Below, piece after piece: positions 46,259 through 54,604 of a DNA stretch of 64,000 nucleotides. The DNA comes from Streptomyces sp. TSRI0107 (GTDB taxonomy: Bacteria; Actinomycetota; Actinomycetes; Streptomycetales; Streptomycetaceae): NCBI RefSeq assembly GCF_001905845.1, contig NZ_LIVZ01000012.1:248001-312000 (forward strand), read 5' to 3'. How positions within the stretch are numbered: position 1 is the stretch's first letter; each line of letters begins with the position of its first letter. The translations under genes and the position numbers were made by a program. Under the pieces are notes generated by a model that saw nothing but the letters and a program-made list of their open reading frames with translations, had not been told where the DNA came from and searched no databases.

Positions 46259-46972
46259 TCAGGCTCCCTTGAGCAGAAGTGACTTGCGGCTGGTGAACTC
46301 CGCGTTGGCCCGGTCGTAGTCGTCGGGGCGGCCGATGTCCAGCCAGTAGCCGTCGAACTCGTAGGCGTGCGGCGGCCGCTGCGCCGCGAGCAGGTCCAGC
46401 ACCAGCTCGTCGAAGCCCAGCGGCAGCCCCGGCGTGTAGTCGGCGAGGGTGGCCCGCGAGACGCCGTAGACGCCCATGGACACCCGGTAGTCGATGCTGG
46501 GCTTCTCGGTGAAGGCGACCACCCGGCTCGCGTCCGTGGTGAGCACCCCGAAGTCGATGTGCACCTTGCGGGCGTAGGTGGCGATGGTCAGCGGCGCGCC
46601 CGACGCCTCGTGCCGCCGCAGCACGTCGGCGTAGTCGAGGTCGGTGAGCACGTCGCCGTTCATCACCAGGAAGTGCTCCGGCAGCCGCTCGCGGAGGGTG
46701 AGCAGCGGGCCCATGGTGCCGAGCGGGCTCTCCTCGACGGCGTAGTCGACGCTCACGCCCCACTGCGCGCCGTCACCGACGTAGGCGCGGATGATCTCGC
46801 CCAGATGGCCTATGGCGATGGTGCAGTGGGTGAAACCGGCCGTCGACAGCTGGCGCAGCACGATGTCGAGGATGGCGTGCTGGTCGCCGATGGGGACGAG
46901 CGGCTTGGGCAGCGCGGTGGTGTACGGCCGCAGCCGGACGCCCTTACCTCCGGCCAGGATCACTGCGTGCAT
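46259..46972 (-). CDS. NDP-sugar nucleotidyltransferase (GalU/RmlA/LegF-like)
   Basis: A 237-aa GT-A-like nucleotidyltransferase. The N-terminal signature AVILAGGKGVRLRPYTTALP with the activating Lys in PKPLVPIGD is complete; VMNGDVLTDLD and VAFTEKPSIDYRV are the metal and sugar-phosphate sites. It converts a sugar-1-phosphate to an NDP-sugar. Together with the adjacent LegB-like dehydratase it resembles gene pairs that activate GlcNAc-type sugars. It lies 6 bp from the SDR gene downstream. Confidence 0.88.
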   Translation of the reverse strand: MHAVILAGGKGVRLRPYTTALPKPLVPIGDQHAILDIVLRQLSTAGFTHCTIAIGHLGEIIRAYVGDGAQWGVSVDYAVEESPLGTMGPLLTLRERLPEHFLVMNGDVLTDLDYADVLRRHEASGAPLTIATYARKVHIDFGVLTTDASRVVAFTEKPSIDYRVSMGVYGVSRATLADYTPGLPLGFDELVLDLLAAQRPPHAYEFDGYWLDIGRPDDYDRANAEFTSRKSLLLKGA

Positions 46973-47003
46973 GGCATACCTCCTGCGGTTGCTGCCGGTC
47001 GGG

Positions 47004-48005
47004 TCAGATGTTGTAGATGCCGGTCTTGTAGCGGGCCAGGTTCGCCGGGTCGACGAACCACTCCGCGGTCCGCGCGAGCCCTTCCTCCAGCGTGTGGCGG
47101 GGCCGCCAGCCGGTCGCCGCCGTCAGCCGCGTCGCGTCGGCGACGAGCCGCATCACCTCGGAGTTCGCGGGCCGCAGACGCTCCGAGTCCTCGCGGACGT
47201 CGAGCGGGGCGTCCATGACCTTGCCGATCAGCGCGACCAGGTCGCCGACGGAGATCTCCCCGCCGGTCCCCGCGTTGAACGTACGGCCGACCACCTGCTC
47301 CGCCGGCGCGGTGCCCACCGCGAGGAACGCCCGCGCGGTGTCCCGGACGAAGGTGAAGTCCCGGGTGGGGCGCAGGTCGCCGAGGGTGATGGTGCGCTGC
47401 CCGGCCGCGACCTGGCCGATGACGGTGGGGATCACCGCGCGCATCGACTGCCGCGGGCCGAAGGTGTTGAACGGCCGCAGCGTCACCACGGGCGTGCCGA
47501 AACTGGCGTGGTAGCTGTCGGCCAGCCGGTCGCCGCCCGCCTTCGAGGCGGCGTACGGCGACTGGGTGTTGATGGGGTGGTCCTCGGTGATCGGTACGGT
47601 CTGCGCGGTGCCGTACGTCTCGCTGGTCGAGGTGTGCACCAGGCGCGGCGTGCCCAGCGCGCGCACCGCCTCCAGCACGTTCAGGGTGCCCGTGACGTTG
47701 GTGTCCACATAGCTGTGCGGGGCCTGGTAGGAGTACGGGATGGCGATGAGCGCGGCCAGGTGGTAGGCGCAGTCGGCGCCGTCGAGCAGGCCGCGCACCG
47801 AGCCCGGGTCGCGGACGTCGCCGAGGACGATCTCCACGTGGTCGAGGACGTCGGCGGGCAGGGTCTCCAGCCAGCCGTAGGAGGAGAACGAGTTGTACTG
47901 GGCCATGGCCCTCACCCGATGGCCGGAGGCGACGAGCGCCTCGGTGAGGTGCGAGCCGATGAACCCTTCGGCTCCGGTGACGGCGGCGAGCGGTGCGGAG
48001 GTCAA
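47004..48005 (-). CDS. NDP-sugar 4,6-dehydratase, LegB-like SDR
   Basis: A 333-aa extended SDR. Rossmann motif VTGAEGFIGSHLTEAL (about residues 9-24), HLAALIAIPYSY, the T of TSTSETYGT and the YxxxK in YAASKAGGD identify a 4,6-dehydratase. Several segments closely recall LegB-type GDP-GlcNAc 4,6-dehydratases of legionaminic acid pathways (QYNSFSSYGW, LRPFNTFGPRQS, RAVIPTVIGQ). It would produce a 4-keto-6-deoxy amino sugar nucleotide. No ATG/GTG is available at the N-terminus; TTG 48005 with AAAGGA upstream is the best start. Confidence 0.86.
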   Translation of the reverse strand: MTSAPLAAVTGAEGFIGSHLTEALVASGHRVRAMAQYNSFSSYGWLETLPADVLDHVEIVLGDVRDPGSVRGLLDGADCAYHLAALIAIPYSYQAPHSYVDTNVTGTLNVLEAVRALGTPRLVHTSTSETYGTAQTVPITEDHPINTQSPYAASKAGGDRLADSYHASFGTPVVTLRPFNTFGPRQSMRAVIPTVIGQVAAGQRTITLGDLRPTRDFTFVRDTARAFLAVGTAPAEQVVGRTFNAGTGGEISVGDLVALIGKVMDAPLDVREDSERLRPANSEVMRLVADATRLTAATGWRPRHTLEEGLARTAEWFVDPANLARYKTGIYNI

Positions 48006-48076
48006 CTCTGGGGATCCTTTCGTCGGTTGGACGGCGGCGGTGCCGCGGGTCGCTTCGAGGAGCGGGGACGGGCTCG

Positions 48077-49492
48077 TCAGGCGTGCGGGGAGGGCCTGCC
48101 GAGCAGATGGATCGCGCAGGCCGCGAGACCGGCCGCGGCCACGGCGCAGACGAGCGGCAGCACGGCCGGGCCCGGCGGCAGGTCCAGCCAGGTGACCGCG
48201 CCGGCACCGCCGGCGGCGAGCAGGCAGATCACGGCCGGCGGCCAGGCCACGCCGAACGCCTGGAGGAGCAGGGCGGTCCACAGGGCCGCCGCGAGCGGCA
48301 GCAGCGCGGCCGGGCCGGCGCCGGTGAGCAGCGCCGCGGGCAGCAACAGCAGCAGATACCCGGACAGGCACAGACCGAGGACGGCGGCCGAGCGGAGCAG
48401 GAAGCCCGCGGGCGTCGCGCTGACCCGCAGCGCGGCGACCGACCAGCCGCGAAAGCGGTACAGCAGCCACTCGGCCGGGCCCATGCTCAGCGTGAGCGCG
48501 ATCACCGCGTACGGGTGCCGCCGGCCCTCCAGCATCACGAGGACCGCAGCGGCCAGTCCGAACAGGCCGTAGGGCAGCGACGAGACCGGCCGCGGCCGGG
48601 GCCCGTCGGCAGCGGCCGGGCCGGCCAGTCCCGCCCGCAGGACCGCGCCGGCGGCGGCGAGCGTCGCCAGCAGCGCCAGCAAGGGCAGGCCCACCCGCGG
48701 CACAGGGCCGGGCTCCCACCACGGCAGCGGCGCGGCGCCCGCGATCAACGGGCTGAGCGCGGCCAGCAGCAGCCGCTCCCGGCCCAGGACCAGCAACACG
48801 CCCGCCGCCGCCAGATACAGCGACTGGGCGGCCGCCACCATGGTGACCGGGCCGCCCCCGGCGGGCACCGCGGCGAGCCCCGTGGCCACCGCCGCGCCCA
48901 GCAGGGACCCGGACAGCAGGGTGCCGGCGGCCTCCCGGCGTCCCGCCACCAGCCGCAGGTGCGCCCGGTGGCCCAGCGCCTGCCCCCACGCCCAGGAGAC
49001 GACGCCCGCCACGATCAGGACGGGCGCGTGCCGGTCGACGCGCCACAGCGGGGCGGTGAGCAGATAGGCCAGCGCGGGCAGCGCGAACAGGATTCCGCGC
49101 AGCAGGCAGCGCATCGTGTCGGGCCGCCAGGGGTCGGCCGCTGCGGGCGGCTCGGGAAAGGTCCGGGGCGCCCTCGCGTACAGCGCGGACGCCAGCGAGA
49201 ACAGGTTCGGATGGCCGTACCGCTCCTTGATCAGGGAGGCGGACAGGCCCTCCGCCTCCAGCAGCGCGGCCACCTCGTAGGGGTGGACGGCGGGTCCGAT
49301 CCGGTCGGCGAGTTCGGCGGCGAGCTCGCTGACCGCCTCCTCGTCGGGACCCCGCCGGGGCAGCCGGATCGCGAGCGTGGTGTCGTCCAGGGCCCAGCGG
49401 GGGCGGCGGCGCGCCGGGCGGGGCGTGGCCAGCCGCAGCGCCAGCGTGTCCTGCTCGGCGCCGCCGGGTTCGAGGGACATCGGCCCGCTCAT
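48077..49492 (-). CDS. Polytopic membrane protein of exopolysaccharide operon, about 12 TM
   Basis: A 471-aa protein. A soluble N-terminal 115 residues (including ELAAELADRIGPAVHPYEVA) precede about 12 hydrophobic segments. I do not recognise a named family. The length and span number are close to PelG-type polysaccharide flippases, and the gene is translationally coupled (ATGA) to the PelF-like glycosyltransferase, so export of the polymer or lipid-free synthesis support is the likely job. Alternative: a PelE/PelD-like scaffold or a polymerase. Confidence 0.6.
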   Translation of the reverse strand: MSGPMSLEPGGAEQDTLALRLATPRPARRRPRWALDDTTLAIRLPRRGPDEEAVSELAAELADRIGPAVHPYEVAALLEAEGLSASLIKERYGHPNLFSLASALYARAPRTFPEPPAAADPWRPDTMRCLLRGILFALPALAYLLTAPLWRVDRHAPVLIVAGVVSWAWGQALGHRAHLRLVAGRREAAGTLLSGSLLGAAVATGLAAVPAGGGPVTMVAAAQSLYLAAAGVLLVLGRERLLLAALSPLIAGAAPLPWWEPGPVPRVGLPLLALLATLAAAGAVLRAGLAGPAAADGPRPRPVSSLPYGLFGLAAAVLVMLEGRRHPYAVIALTLSMGPAEWLLYRFRGWSVAALRVSATPAGFLLRSAAVLGLCLSGYLLLLLPAALLTGAGPAALLPLAAALWTALLLQAFGVAWPPAVICLLAAGGAGAVTWLDLPPGPAVLPLVCAVAAAGLAACAIHLLGRPSPHA

Positions 49493-51000
49493 CCGGTGAG
49501 GCTTTCCGTGCCGGTGACCGCCGGGGCGGGCAGGACGATCCGGCCGGTCGACTCCCGTCCGCCCGTGGACAGTTCGTGGTATATGGCGCGGAACGTGTCG
49601 ATGGTCTGCCGCAGTGTGAACTGCTCGATCACCCGCAGCCGGGCCGCCTCGCCCATCGCCCGGCGCCGGGCGGGATCGCCCAGCAGCTCCAGCGCGGCGG
49701 CGGCCATCGCGGCCGGATCGCGCGGCGGCACCACGAGACCGGTGTCGCCGACGGCCTCCCGCACGCCCCCCACATCCGTGGAGACGGTCGCCCGTCCGCA
49801 CGACATCGCCTCTATCAGCGTGAACGGGAAACCCTCGCTGATGCTCGACAGCATCACCACGTTCCCGGCCGCGTAGGCGTCCTTGATGTCGTCGACGCGG
49901 CCCTCGAACGTCACCGCGTCGGCGTGCCCCAGCTCGGCGGCCAGGGCCTCACAGCGCTCCCGGTACGCCTCCCCGCCCCGGGGCGTCCCGCCGAACAGCC
50001 GCAGCCGCACGTCGGGCAGCCGGTCCCGGACGAGGGCGAAGGCGCGGATCAGGGTCTCCAGGTCCTTTATCGGGTCGACCCGGCCCGCCCAGCTGAGGGT
50101 GAGGGCCTCCGGCTCCGGCCCGGCCGGCGGGAAGGCGGCGGGGTCCACGCCGTTGTAGACCGTGCGGATCGACGCCGGATCGGCACCGCCCTGCTCCTCC
50201 CACAGCCGGTTGTAGCGGTTGCCGGGGGTGATCAGCGCGGCCCGCCGGTAGGTCTCCTCCGCCAGCAGCCGGAAGAAGCCCAGGATCACCGCCTTCACCG
50301 GCCAGCGGTACGGCGCGGTGCGGTAGCCGAGGTACCGCTCGCGCAGGTAGACGCCGTGCTCGGTGAGCAGCAGCGGAACCCCGTGCCGTTCGAGCGCGGC
50401 CAGCCCCGGCAGGACGGCGACACCGCCGCTGACGGCGTGCGCGACCCCGTTCTCGGGCGGCGGCGCGGCCAGCGGGCGCAGGGCGTGTTCGAGGAGGGCG
50501 GTCACGGTGAGCGCGTCGTGCAGCGTCGGCCGCGCCTCACGCACGGCCAGCCCGGGACGCGTCCATACGGCGGTCAGGGCCCTGATCGCGGTGTCGCCCC
50601 GCAGGAAAGGGCTGAGCTCTCCGTCCGCCGCCGCCCGCGCCAGGGTGTGCAAGGCGGGCGCGAAGCCGTCCTCGGCGCGCGGGTCGACCAGCGCGGTCAG
50701 GAACCGCTCGTAGGCGCCGGCGAGCCGCCTGCGGGAGCGGCCCCGGGGCGGGCGGCCCGGCGGGGCGGTGCCCCACATGGGCACGGACAGGACGCCGGAG
50801 ACATGGCCGGGCAGGTCCCACACGACGGGCTCGCGGCCGGTGCCGGTCACGGCGATGACGTCGAAGTCGATGTCGGGCATGCCGGTGACGAGCTGGTCGC
50901 ACCAGACGCTCACACCGCCGTGACTGTGCGGATAGGTGCCTTCGGTGAGCAGGGTGACGCGCGGAGCGCCGGAGCGTCGCGCGCCGTGGTGAACGTGCAT
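49489..51000 (-). CDS. PelF-like family 4 glycosyltransferase
   Basis: A 503-aa cytosolic GT-B enzyme. The N-terminus VTLLTEGTYPHSHGGVSVW is the DUF3492/PelF signature. The C-terminal GT4 half shows WAGRVDPIKDLETLIRAF and the E-x7-E motif in SEGFPFTLIEAMSCGRATVS. PelF in Pseudomonas uses UDP-GalNAc/GlcNAc to build the Pel polymer. Here it is probably the polymerising transferase of the operon. ATG 51000; it is preceded by the deacetylase gene 87 bp upstream and coupled to the membrane protein downstream. Confidence 0.88.
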   Translation of the reverse strand: MHVHHGARRSGAPRVTLLTEGTYPHSHGGVSVWCDQLVTGMPDIDFDVIAVTGTGREPVVWDLPGHVSGVLSVPMWGTAPPGRPPRGRSRRRLAGAYERFLTALVDPRAEDGFAPALHTLARAAADGELSPFLRGDTAIRALTAVWTRPGLAVREARPTLHDALTVTALLEHALRPLAAPPPENGVAHAVSGGVAVLPGLAALERHGVPLLLTEHGVYLRERYLGYRTAPYRWPVKAVILGFFRLLAEETYRRAALITPGNRYNRLWEEQGGADPASIRTVYNGVDPAAFPPAGPEPEALTLSWAGRVDPIKDLETLIRAFALVRDRLPDVRLRLFGGTPRGGEAYRERCEALAAELGHADAVTFEGRVDDIKDAYAAGNVVMLSSISEGFPFTLIEAMSCGRATVSTDVGGVREAVGDTGLVVPPRDPAAMAAAALELLGDPARRRAMGEAARLRVIEQFTLRQTIDTFRAIYHELSTGGRESTGRIVLPAPAVTGTESLTG

Positions 51001-51087
51001 CGATGTGCTCCACGGCCGAGGTGTGGGGAGGGGGTGCCGGTCCCGGCCGCGGGGCGCGCGGCCGGGACCTCACTGCCGGTACGCCGG

Positions 51088-53217
51088 TCAGCTCCCCGTG
51101 CCGGGGGAGACCGGGTCGGTCACGCCCGCGGGCACTCTGGTTGCCGGCGCCGGGCCGGTGGCCGGGGTGGAGCCGTCCGCGCCGGGGGCCGTGGAGGAGG
51201 CGGCGGACGCCGGCAGGGTGAGGGTGAGCGGTGCGGCCGACGCGGCCGTCCACCCGGACCGCTCGCCCGCGTAGGCCTCGCCGAACGCGGCGCCGGCCCG
51301 GGTGGTGCCGTCGGGCACGGTCGCGGGGACGGCCACGCCGTCCGGGGCCTCGACGGTGACGGTGTCGCCGACGCGGTAGGCGGTGACCTGGCCGTCCCGT
51401 ACGGCGGCCCGCCACGCGGCGCGCCGCTGGAGCTCGACGCCGATGTCCTTCATCCGCGGGTTGACCACGGGGGTGTTCTCCGCGAACAGCGTGGCGTAGG
51501 TGTCCAGTACGCCGTCGAGGACCGGGTAGGCGATGCGGTCCTCGGCGAGGTTGGACTGGTGGATGAAGTGCGGCTTGGGGTCGTTGGCGAGGACGTGACC
51601 GAGGGCGATCCGCCGCTCCAGCGGCACGATGTGCTCCTGGTAGCCGGTGGTGAGGTCGAGGGGGGCCGGCAGGCAGGTGGTGGTCGCCGGGTTGTCCTCG
51701 CAGATGCCGCTGCCGCCCTGCGCGCGGCTGGTGTAGATCCAGTTGTACTCGTCGACCTGCTCGGCCGCCCGGCCCGCGTTGTAGAAGATGTTCATCGGGT
51801 AGCGGGGGACCGTGGTGGCGGGGCCGACCCGCCGCTGGTCGGGCTCGCGGGAGTTGTCCGAGGCCAGCCAGGTGATGCCGTTGTCGGCCAGGGCGAGCGC
51901 CAGGTTGGGGTTGTCCGCGGTCTGCTGGGGCAGCACCCGCAGCCCGGAGTGCTCGCCGGTGACCAGCTCGTCGTCGTCCAGCGGCAGTCCGGCGAGCTCG
52001 CCCCACACGCGGTTGTGGGCGATCTCGTCGGAGACGTCGTTCCGGCTGACCCACTTGGTGCTGCCGTCCGCGTTGGTGGCGCACCGCCAGGGCACCACCG
52101 TCGTGTCCTGCTCACAGCCGAGGAAGGCGTGGGTGTAGGTGTGGTTGATCCAGCGGAACTCGCCTCGCCGGGCGACGAGCCTGTCGGCGAGCGGGTCGGC
52201 GCCGCCGTTGTCCTCGCGGTGGTCGACGCTGCCGGCGCCGTTGTAGGCGAAGTCCAGGGTGAAGCCGCGTTCGCGCTGCCAGGCGACGGCGTGGTCGACG
52301 TCCGCGGCCGTCATCCGGATCGGGTCGGGGGTGGCGTTCGGGTCCGTGCAGTCCACGTCGCCGGGGGTGCAGTTCAGCGTGGAGTTCCAGCGGTCGTCGG
52401 CCGCGAAGACGTCGTCGACGTGCACCGCGAAGTAGTTGCGGGAGGCGCCGAGGTGGACCCCGCCGGTCATCCACTCGACGATGCCGCGGGCCAGCAGCCG
52501 GAACTGCTGCTGGTACTGGTTGTAGACGAACGTGACGACGAGTTCGCGCCGTCCGTCGTGCCGGTACTCGCCCACCAGCGAGCCCCGCTTGGCCGACCCC
52601 GGGATCGGCGCGTCGACGTACGTGGTGAAGTCGGCACCGGCGGTCGGCGTCGACAGGTACGCGTAACTCTCACCCACGGTCGGCGAGTTGTCCTCGAACG
52701 GCACCGGCCCGTCGAGGTAGCCGAACGGCCCGGAGCGGCCGGCGTCGGTCACCTGGGCCCGCACCCCGTCGACGCTGCCGGAGTAACCGCCGTACACCGG
52801 GTACTGCAGTCCTGCCTCGGGGCGGGCGTACGTGTACGCGTCCACCTGCGGGATGTCGTAGGCCTTCTCGTACGCGACGAGCGCGGCCATCTCGGCGGAG
52901 TTCGCCGGGAAAGGGTTGTCGTTGGGCAGGACGACGGCCTGGAAGCGGGCCCGGTCCCGGCCGTCCACCGTGTCGGCGAGATAACCGGCGTCGATCACGG
53001 GCCGGTCGGAGCGCGTGAGGTCGATCTCCGTATACGGAGTTCCGGCGGCTTCCAGCTCCGCCGCGATCGCGTCGGTGGACGGGCCGCCGTCGCTCACGAC
53101 CAGCACCCGCAGGTCGACGCGGGGAGCGGGGTCGGCGTGCGCCGCCGTGGCCGGAACACCGAGGGCCGCTATGAGCGCGCCCGTCGTGAGCAAGGTCGTG
53201 CGTATGGTCCGCTTCAT
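51088..53217 (-). CDS. Secreted Agd3-like (CE18) polysaccharide deacetylase
   Basis: A 709-aa protein. A signal peptide (residues 1-28) precedes an N-terminal alpha/beta domain (about 33-130) and a beta-rich domain. A NodB-like catalytic domain follows, with metal-binding HVDDVFAADDRW (266-277), WINHTYTHAFLGC (356-368) and a later GEHSGLRVL. This layout matches Agd3, the fungal galactosaminogalactan deacetylase (family CE18), more than ordinary NodB enzymes. The C-terminus is a Pro/Ala/Thr-rich tail. It would remove N-acetyl groups from the exported amino-sugar polymer, making it cationic and adhesive. ATG 53217 begins the operon. Confidence 0.82.
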   Translation of the reverse strand: MKRTIRTTLLTTGALIAALGVPATAAHADPAPRVDLRVLVVSDGGPSTDAIAAELEAAGTPYTEIDLTRSDRPVIDAGYLADTVDGRDRARFQAVVLPNDNPFPANSAEMAALVAYEKAYDIPQVDAYTYARPEAGLQYPVYGGYSGSVDGVRAQVTDAGRSGPFGYLDGPVPFEDNSPTVGESYAYLSTPTAGADFTTYVDAPIPGSAKRGSLVGEYRHDGRRELVVTFVYNQYQQQFRLLARGIVEWMTGGVHLGASRNYFAVHVDDVFAADDRWNSTLNCTPGDVDCTDPNATPDPIRMTAADVDHAVAWQRERGFTLDFAYNGAGSVDHREDNGGADPLADRLVARRGEFRWINHTYTHAFLGCEQDTTVVPWRCATNADGSTKWVSRNDVSDEIAHNRVWGELAGLPLDDDELVTGEHSGLRVLPQQTADNPNLALALADNGITWLASDNSREPDQRRVGPATTVPRYPMNIFYNAGRAAEQVDEYNWIYTSRAQGGSGICEDNPATTTCLPAPLDLTTGYQEHIVPLERRIALGHVLANDPKPHFIHQSNLAEDRIAYPVLDGVLDTYATLFAENTPVVNPRMKDIGVELQRRAAWRAAVRDGQVTAYRVGDTVTVEAPDGVAVPATVPDGTTRAGAAFGEAYAGERSGWTAASAAPLTLTLPASAASSTAPGADGSTPATGPAPATRVPAGVTDPVSPGTGS

Positions 53218-53610
53218 GCGGTGCTGTCCCCTCCCAGGGCAGGGGTGAGTACTGCTCCGCGGAGCGGACGCACCCCCTCGCGTGACGCCGGCTTCCCCCT
53301 CAGAGACCGGTCGTCGACGCTTCCGTCGCGTCAAATAGTGAGGTGTCTGTGGAGCTTTCGTGCTCTTGCTGCGAAACCTGACGGAAAAACGCGGGCGTGC
53401 GCCCGGCGGTCACCCGGCGCACGCCGCTTGGGCGGCCCGTCACGGACGCCGCCCCGGCGGCCCGCATCGGGTACTTCCGTCCAGGTGGGCGAGGGGATGC
53501 AGGACACCGGCGGGCCCGGGGGCCCGCCGGTGGGGCTGTCATTGGTGTAGACCGATAGCCGGACGCTCCTGGGGCCTGTTTCAGGTCACGGCCCTATCCG
53601 GCGGACACCG
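53218..53610 (-). other. Intergenic region upstream of exopolysaccharide operon, with terminator
   Basis: A 393-bp gap without a gene. CACCGGCGGGCC (53505-53516) and GGCCCGCCGGTG (53521-53532) form a perfect 12-bp stem with 4-nt loop, ending the transcript of the secreted-protein gene. An AT-richer stretch near 53328-53345 (CAAATAGTGAGG on the plus strand) may hold the operon promoter on the minus strand. Confidence 0.55.
53505..53532 (-). terminator. Terminator hairpin after secreted protein gene
   Basis: Perfect 12-bp GC-rich stem, 4-nt loop, about 80 bp downstream of the stop at 53611 on the minus strand. Confidence 0.65.
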
Positions 53611-54135
53611 TCAGGAGCACAGAACGCGCGTCTCCGGCGTGTAGACCGGGCCGCCGCTGGTGTTCGTGCTGTCGCTGAACTCGGCGTAGAAGTACGAGTA
53701 GAAGCCGATGTTGCCGTTGCAGCCCGAGTCGGGGGCGATCTGCAGGGTCAGCGTCACGGTCCGGCTCTGGCCGGGCGGGATGGGGGCGCCGTAGTTGGCG
53801 CCGAGGTTGGCGGGGCCGGTGCCGGAACACGAGGTGCTGCCGCTCGCCGTGGTGAGGGTGCAGCCGGTGAAGGAGTACTTCAGGTCGGGGCGCTGGGTGG
53901 TCAGCCAGGTGGGGTCGATGGTCTGGTAGACGAACCAGAGGTCGTAGGTCTTGTTGTTCGTCAGCGTCATCGACAGGTTCACGGTGCCGCCCGGCGTGGT
54001 CGTGGCGGCGTCGGTGGTGAACTTCAGCTCGGCGGGGCCGGGGTCCGCGCTCGCGGCGGGGGCGAGGCCGAAGACGGCGAGGAAGAGGGCCAGGACGGCG
54101 GTGAGACCGAGACGTCTCATCAAGGGTGATCGCAT
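53611..54135 (-). CDS. Small secreted protein with Ig-like/beta-sandwich domain
   Basis: A 174-aa protein. A signal peptide (about residues 1-30, LAPAASA) is followed by a beta-sandwich like DUF11/CARDB-type domains: AELKFTTDAATTTPGGTVNL, DPTWLTTQRPDLKYSFTGC and GQSRTVTLTLQIAPDSGCNG. Four Cys residues probably form two disulfides. I do not recognise a named family; a role as a secreted structural or binding protein is likely. ATG 54135 or 54120 are both possible; neither has a clear ribosome site. Confidence 0.68.
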   Translation of the reverse strand: MRSPLMRRLGLTAVLALFLAVFGLAPAASADPGPAELKFTTDAATTTPGGTVNLSMTLTNNKTYDLWFVYQTIDPTWLTTQRPDLKYSFTGCTLTTASGSTSCSGTGPANLGANYGAPIPPGQSRTVTLTLQIAPDSGCNGNIGFYSYFYAEFSDSTNTSGGPVYTPETRVLCS

Positions 54136-54604
54136 GGCCCGGGAGGCTAGGCACGGGGCGGCCGTCGCGTCTGCCCCCGGACCGGCGCCCGGAAGCGGCC
54201 GCGACCGAAAGTGTGCGTTGCGTGAAGGTGGTGCGGCGGAAGTGTGATGCCCGGTCGCGGACGGCAAACACGCACGGTGAATGCGGTGTGACCGACCGTC
54301 GAGAAGGCGGAACCGCCCCCACCGCCACGTCGGCACTCCGGCGGCGGTATTGGCGCGTATCGGCTGCACCGGCTCCGGCGAGGGGCCGGCCGGGCTCGGT
54401 GCCCGGCGCGTGATCTCGGCCATCGGGCCAATTCTGGCCCGGGGGGGCGGGGCCTTGCCGGAGGCGGGCTGGGTGTGGGTGTCTTTGGGGGTGGGCCACG
54501 GGATGTCGCCGGTCGCCACCCCGGACGCGTGATCACAGCCCGCAGCCCCGGGCCGGAGTCGTAGGACCCAGCCCGGGGCGTGCGCAGCTGATGCGATGCG
54601 GAGC
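54136..54604. other. Intergenic region with MFS terminator
   Basis: A 469-bp gap. GCCCCGGGC (54545-54553) pairs with GCCCGGGGC (54571-54579), with CGCA/TGCG at the outer ends, 20-30 bp past the MHS transporter stop: a probable terminator on the minus strand. No gene is supported elsewhere; the rest includes the promoter region of the small secreted protein. Confidence 0.5.

Noticed and set aside
54281..54532. Short frames in the gap between the secreted protein and the MHS transporter
   Set aside because: No ribosome binding site or conserved motif; composition typical of non-coding GC-rich DNA.
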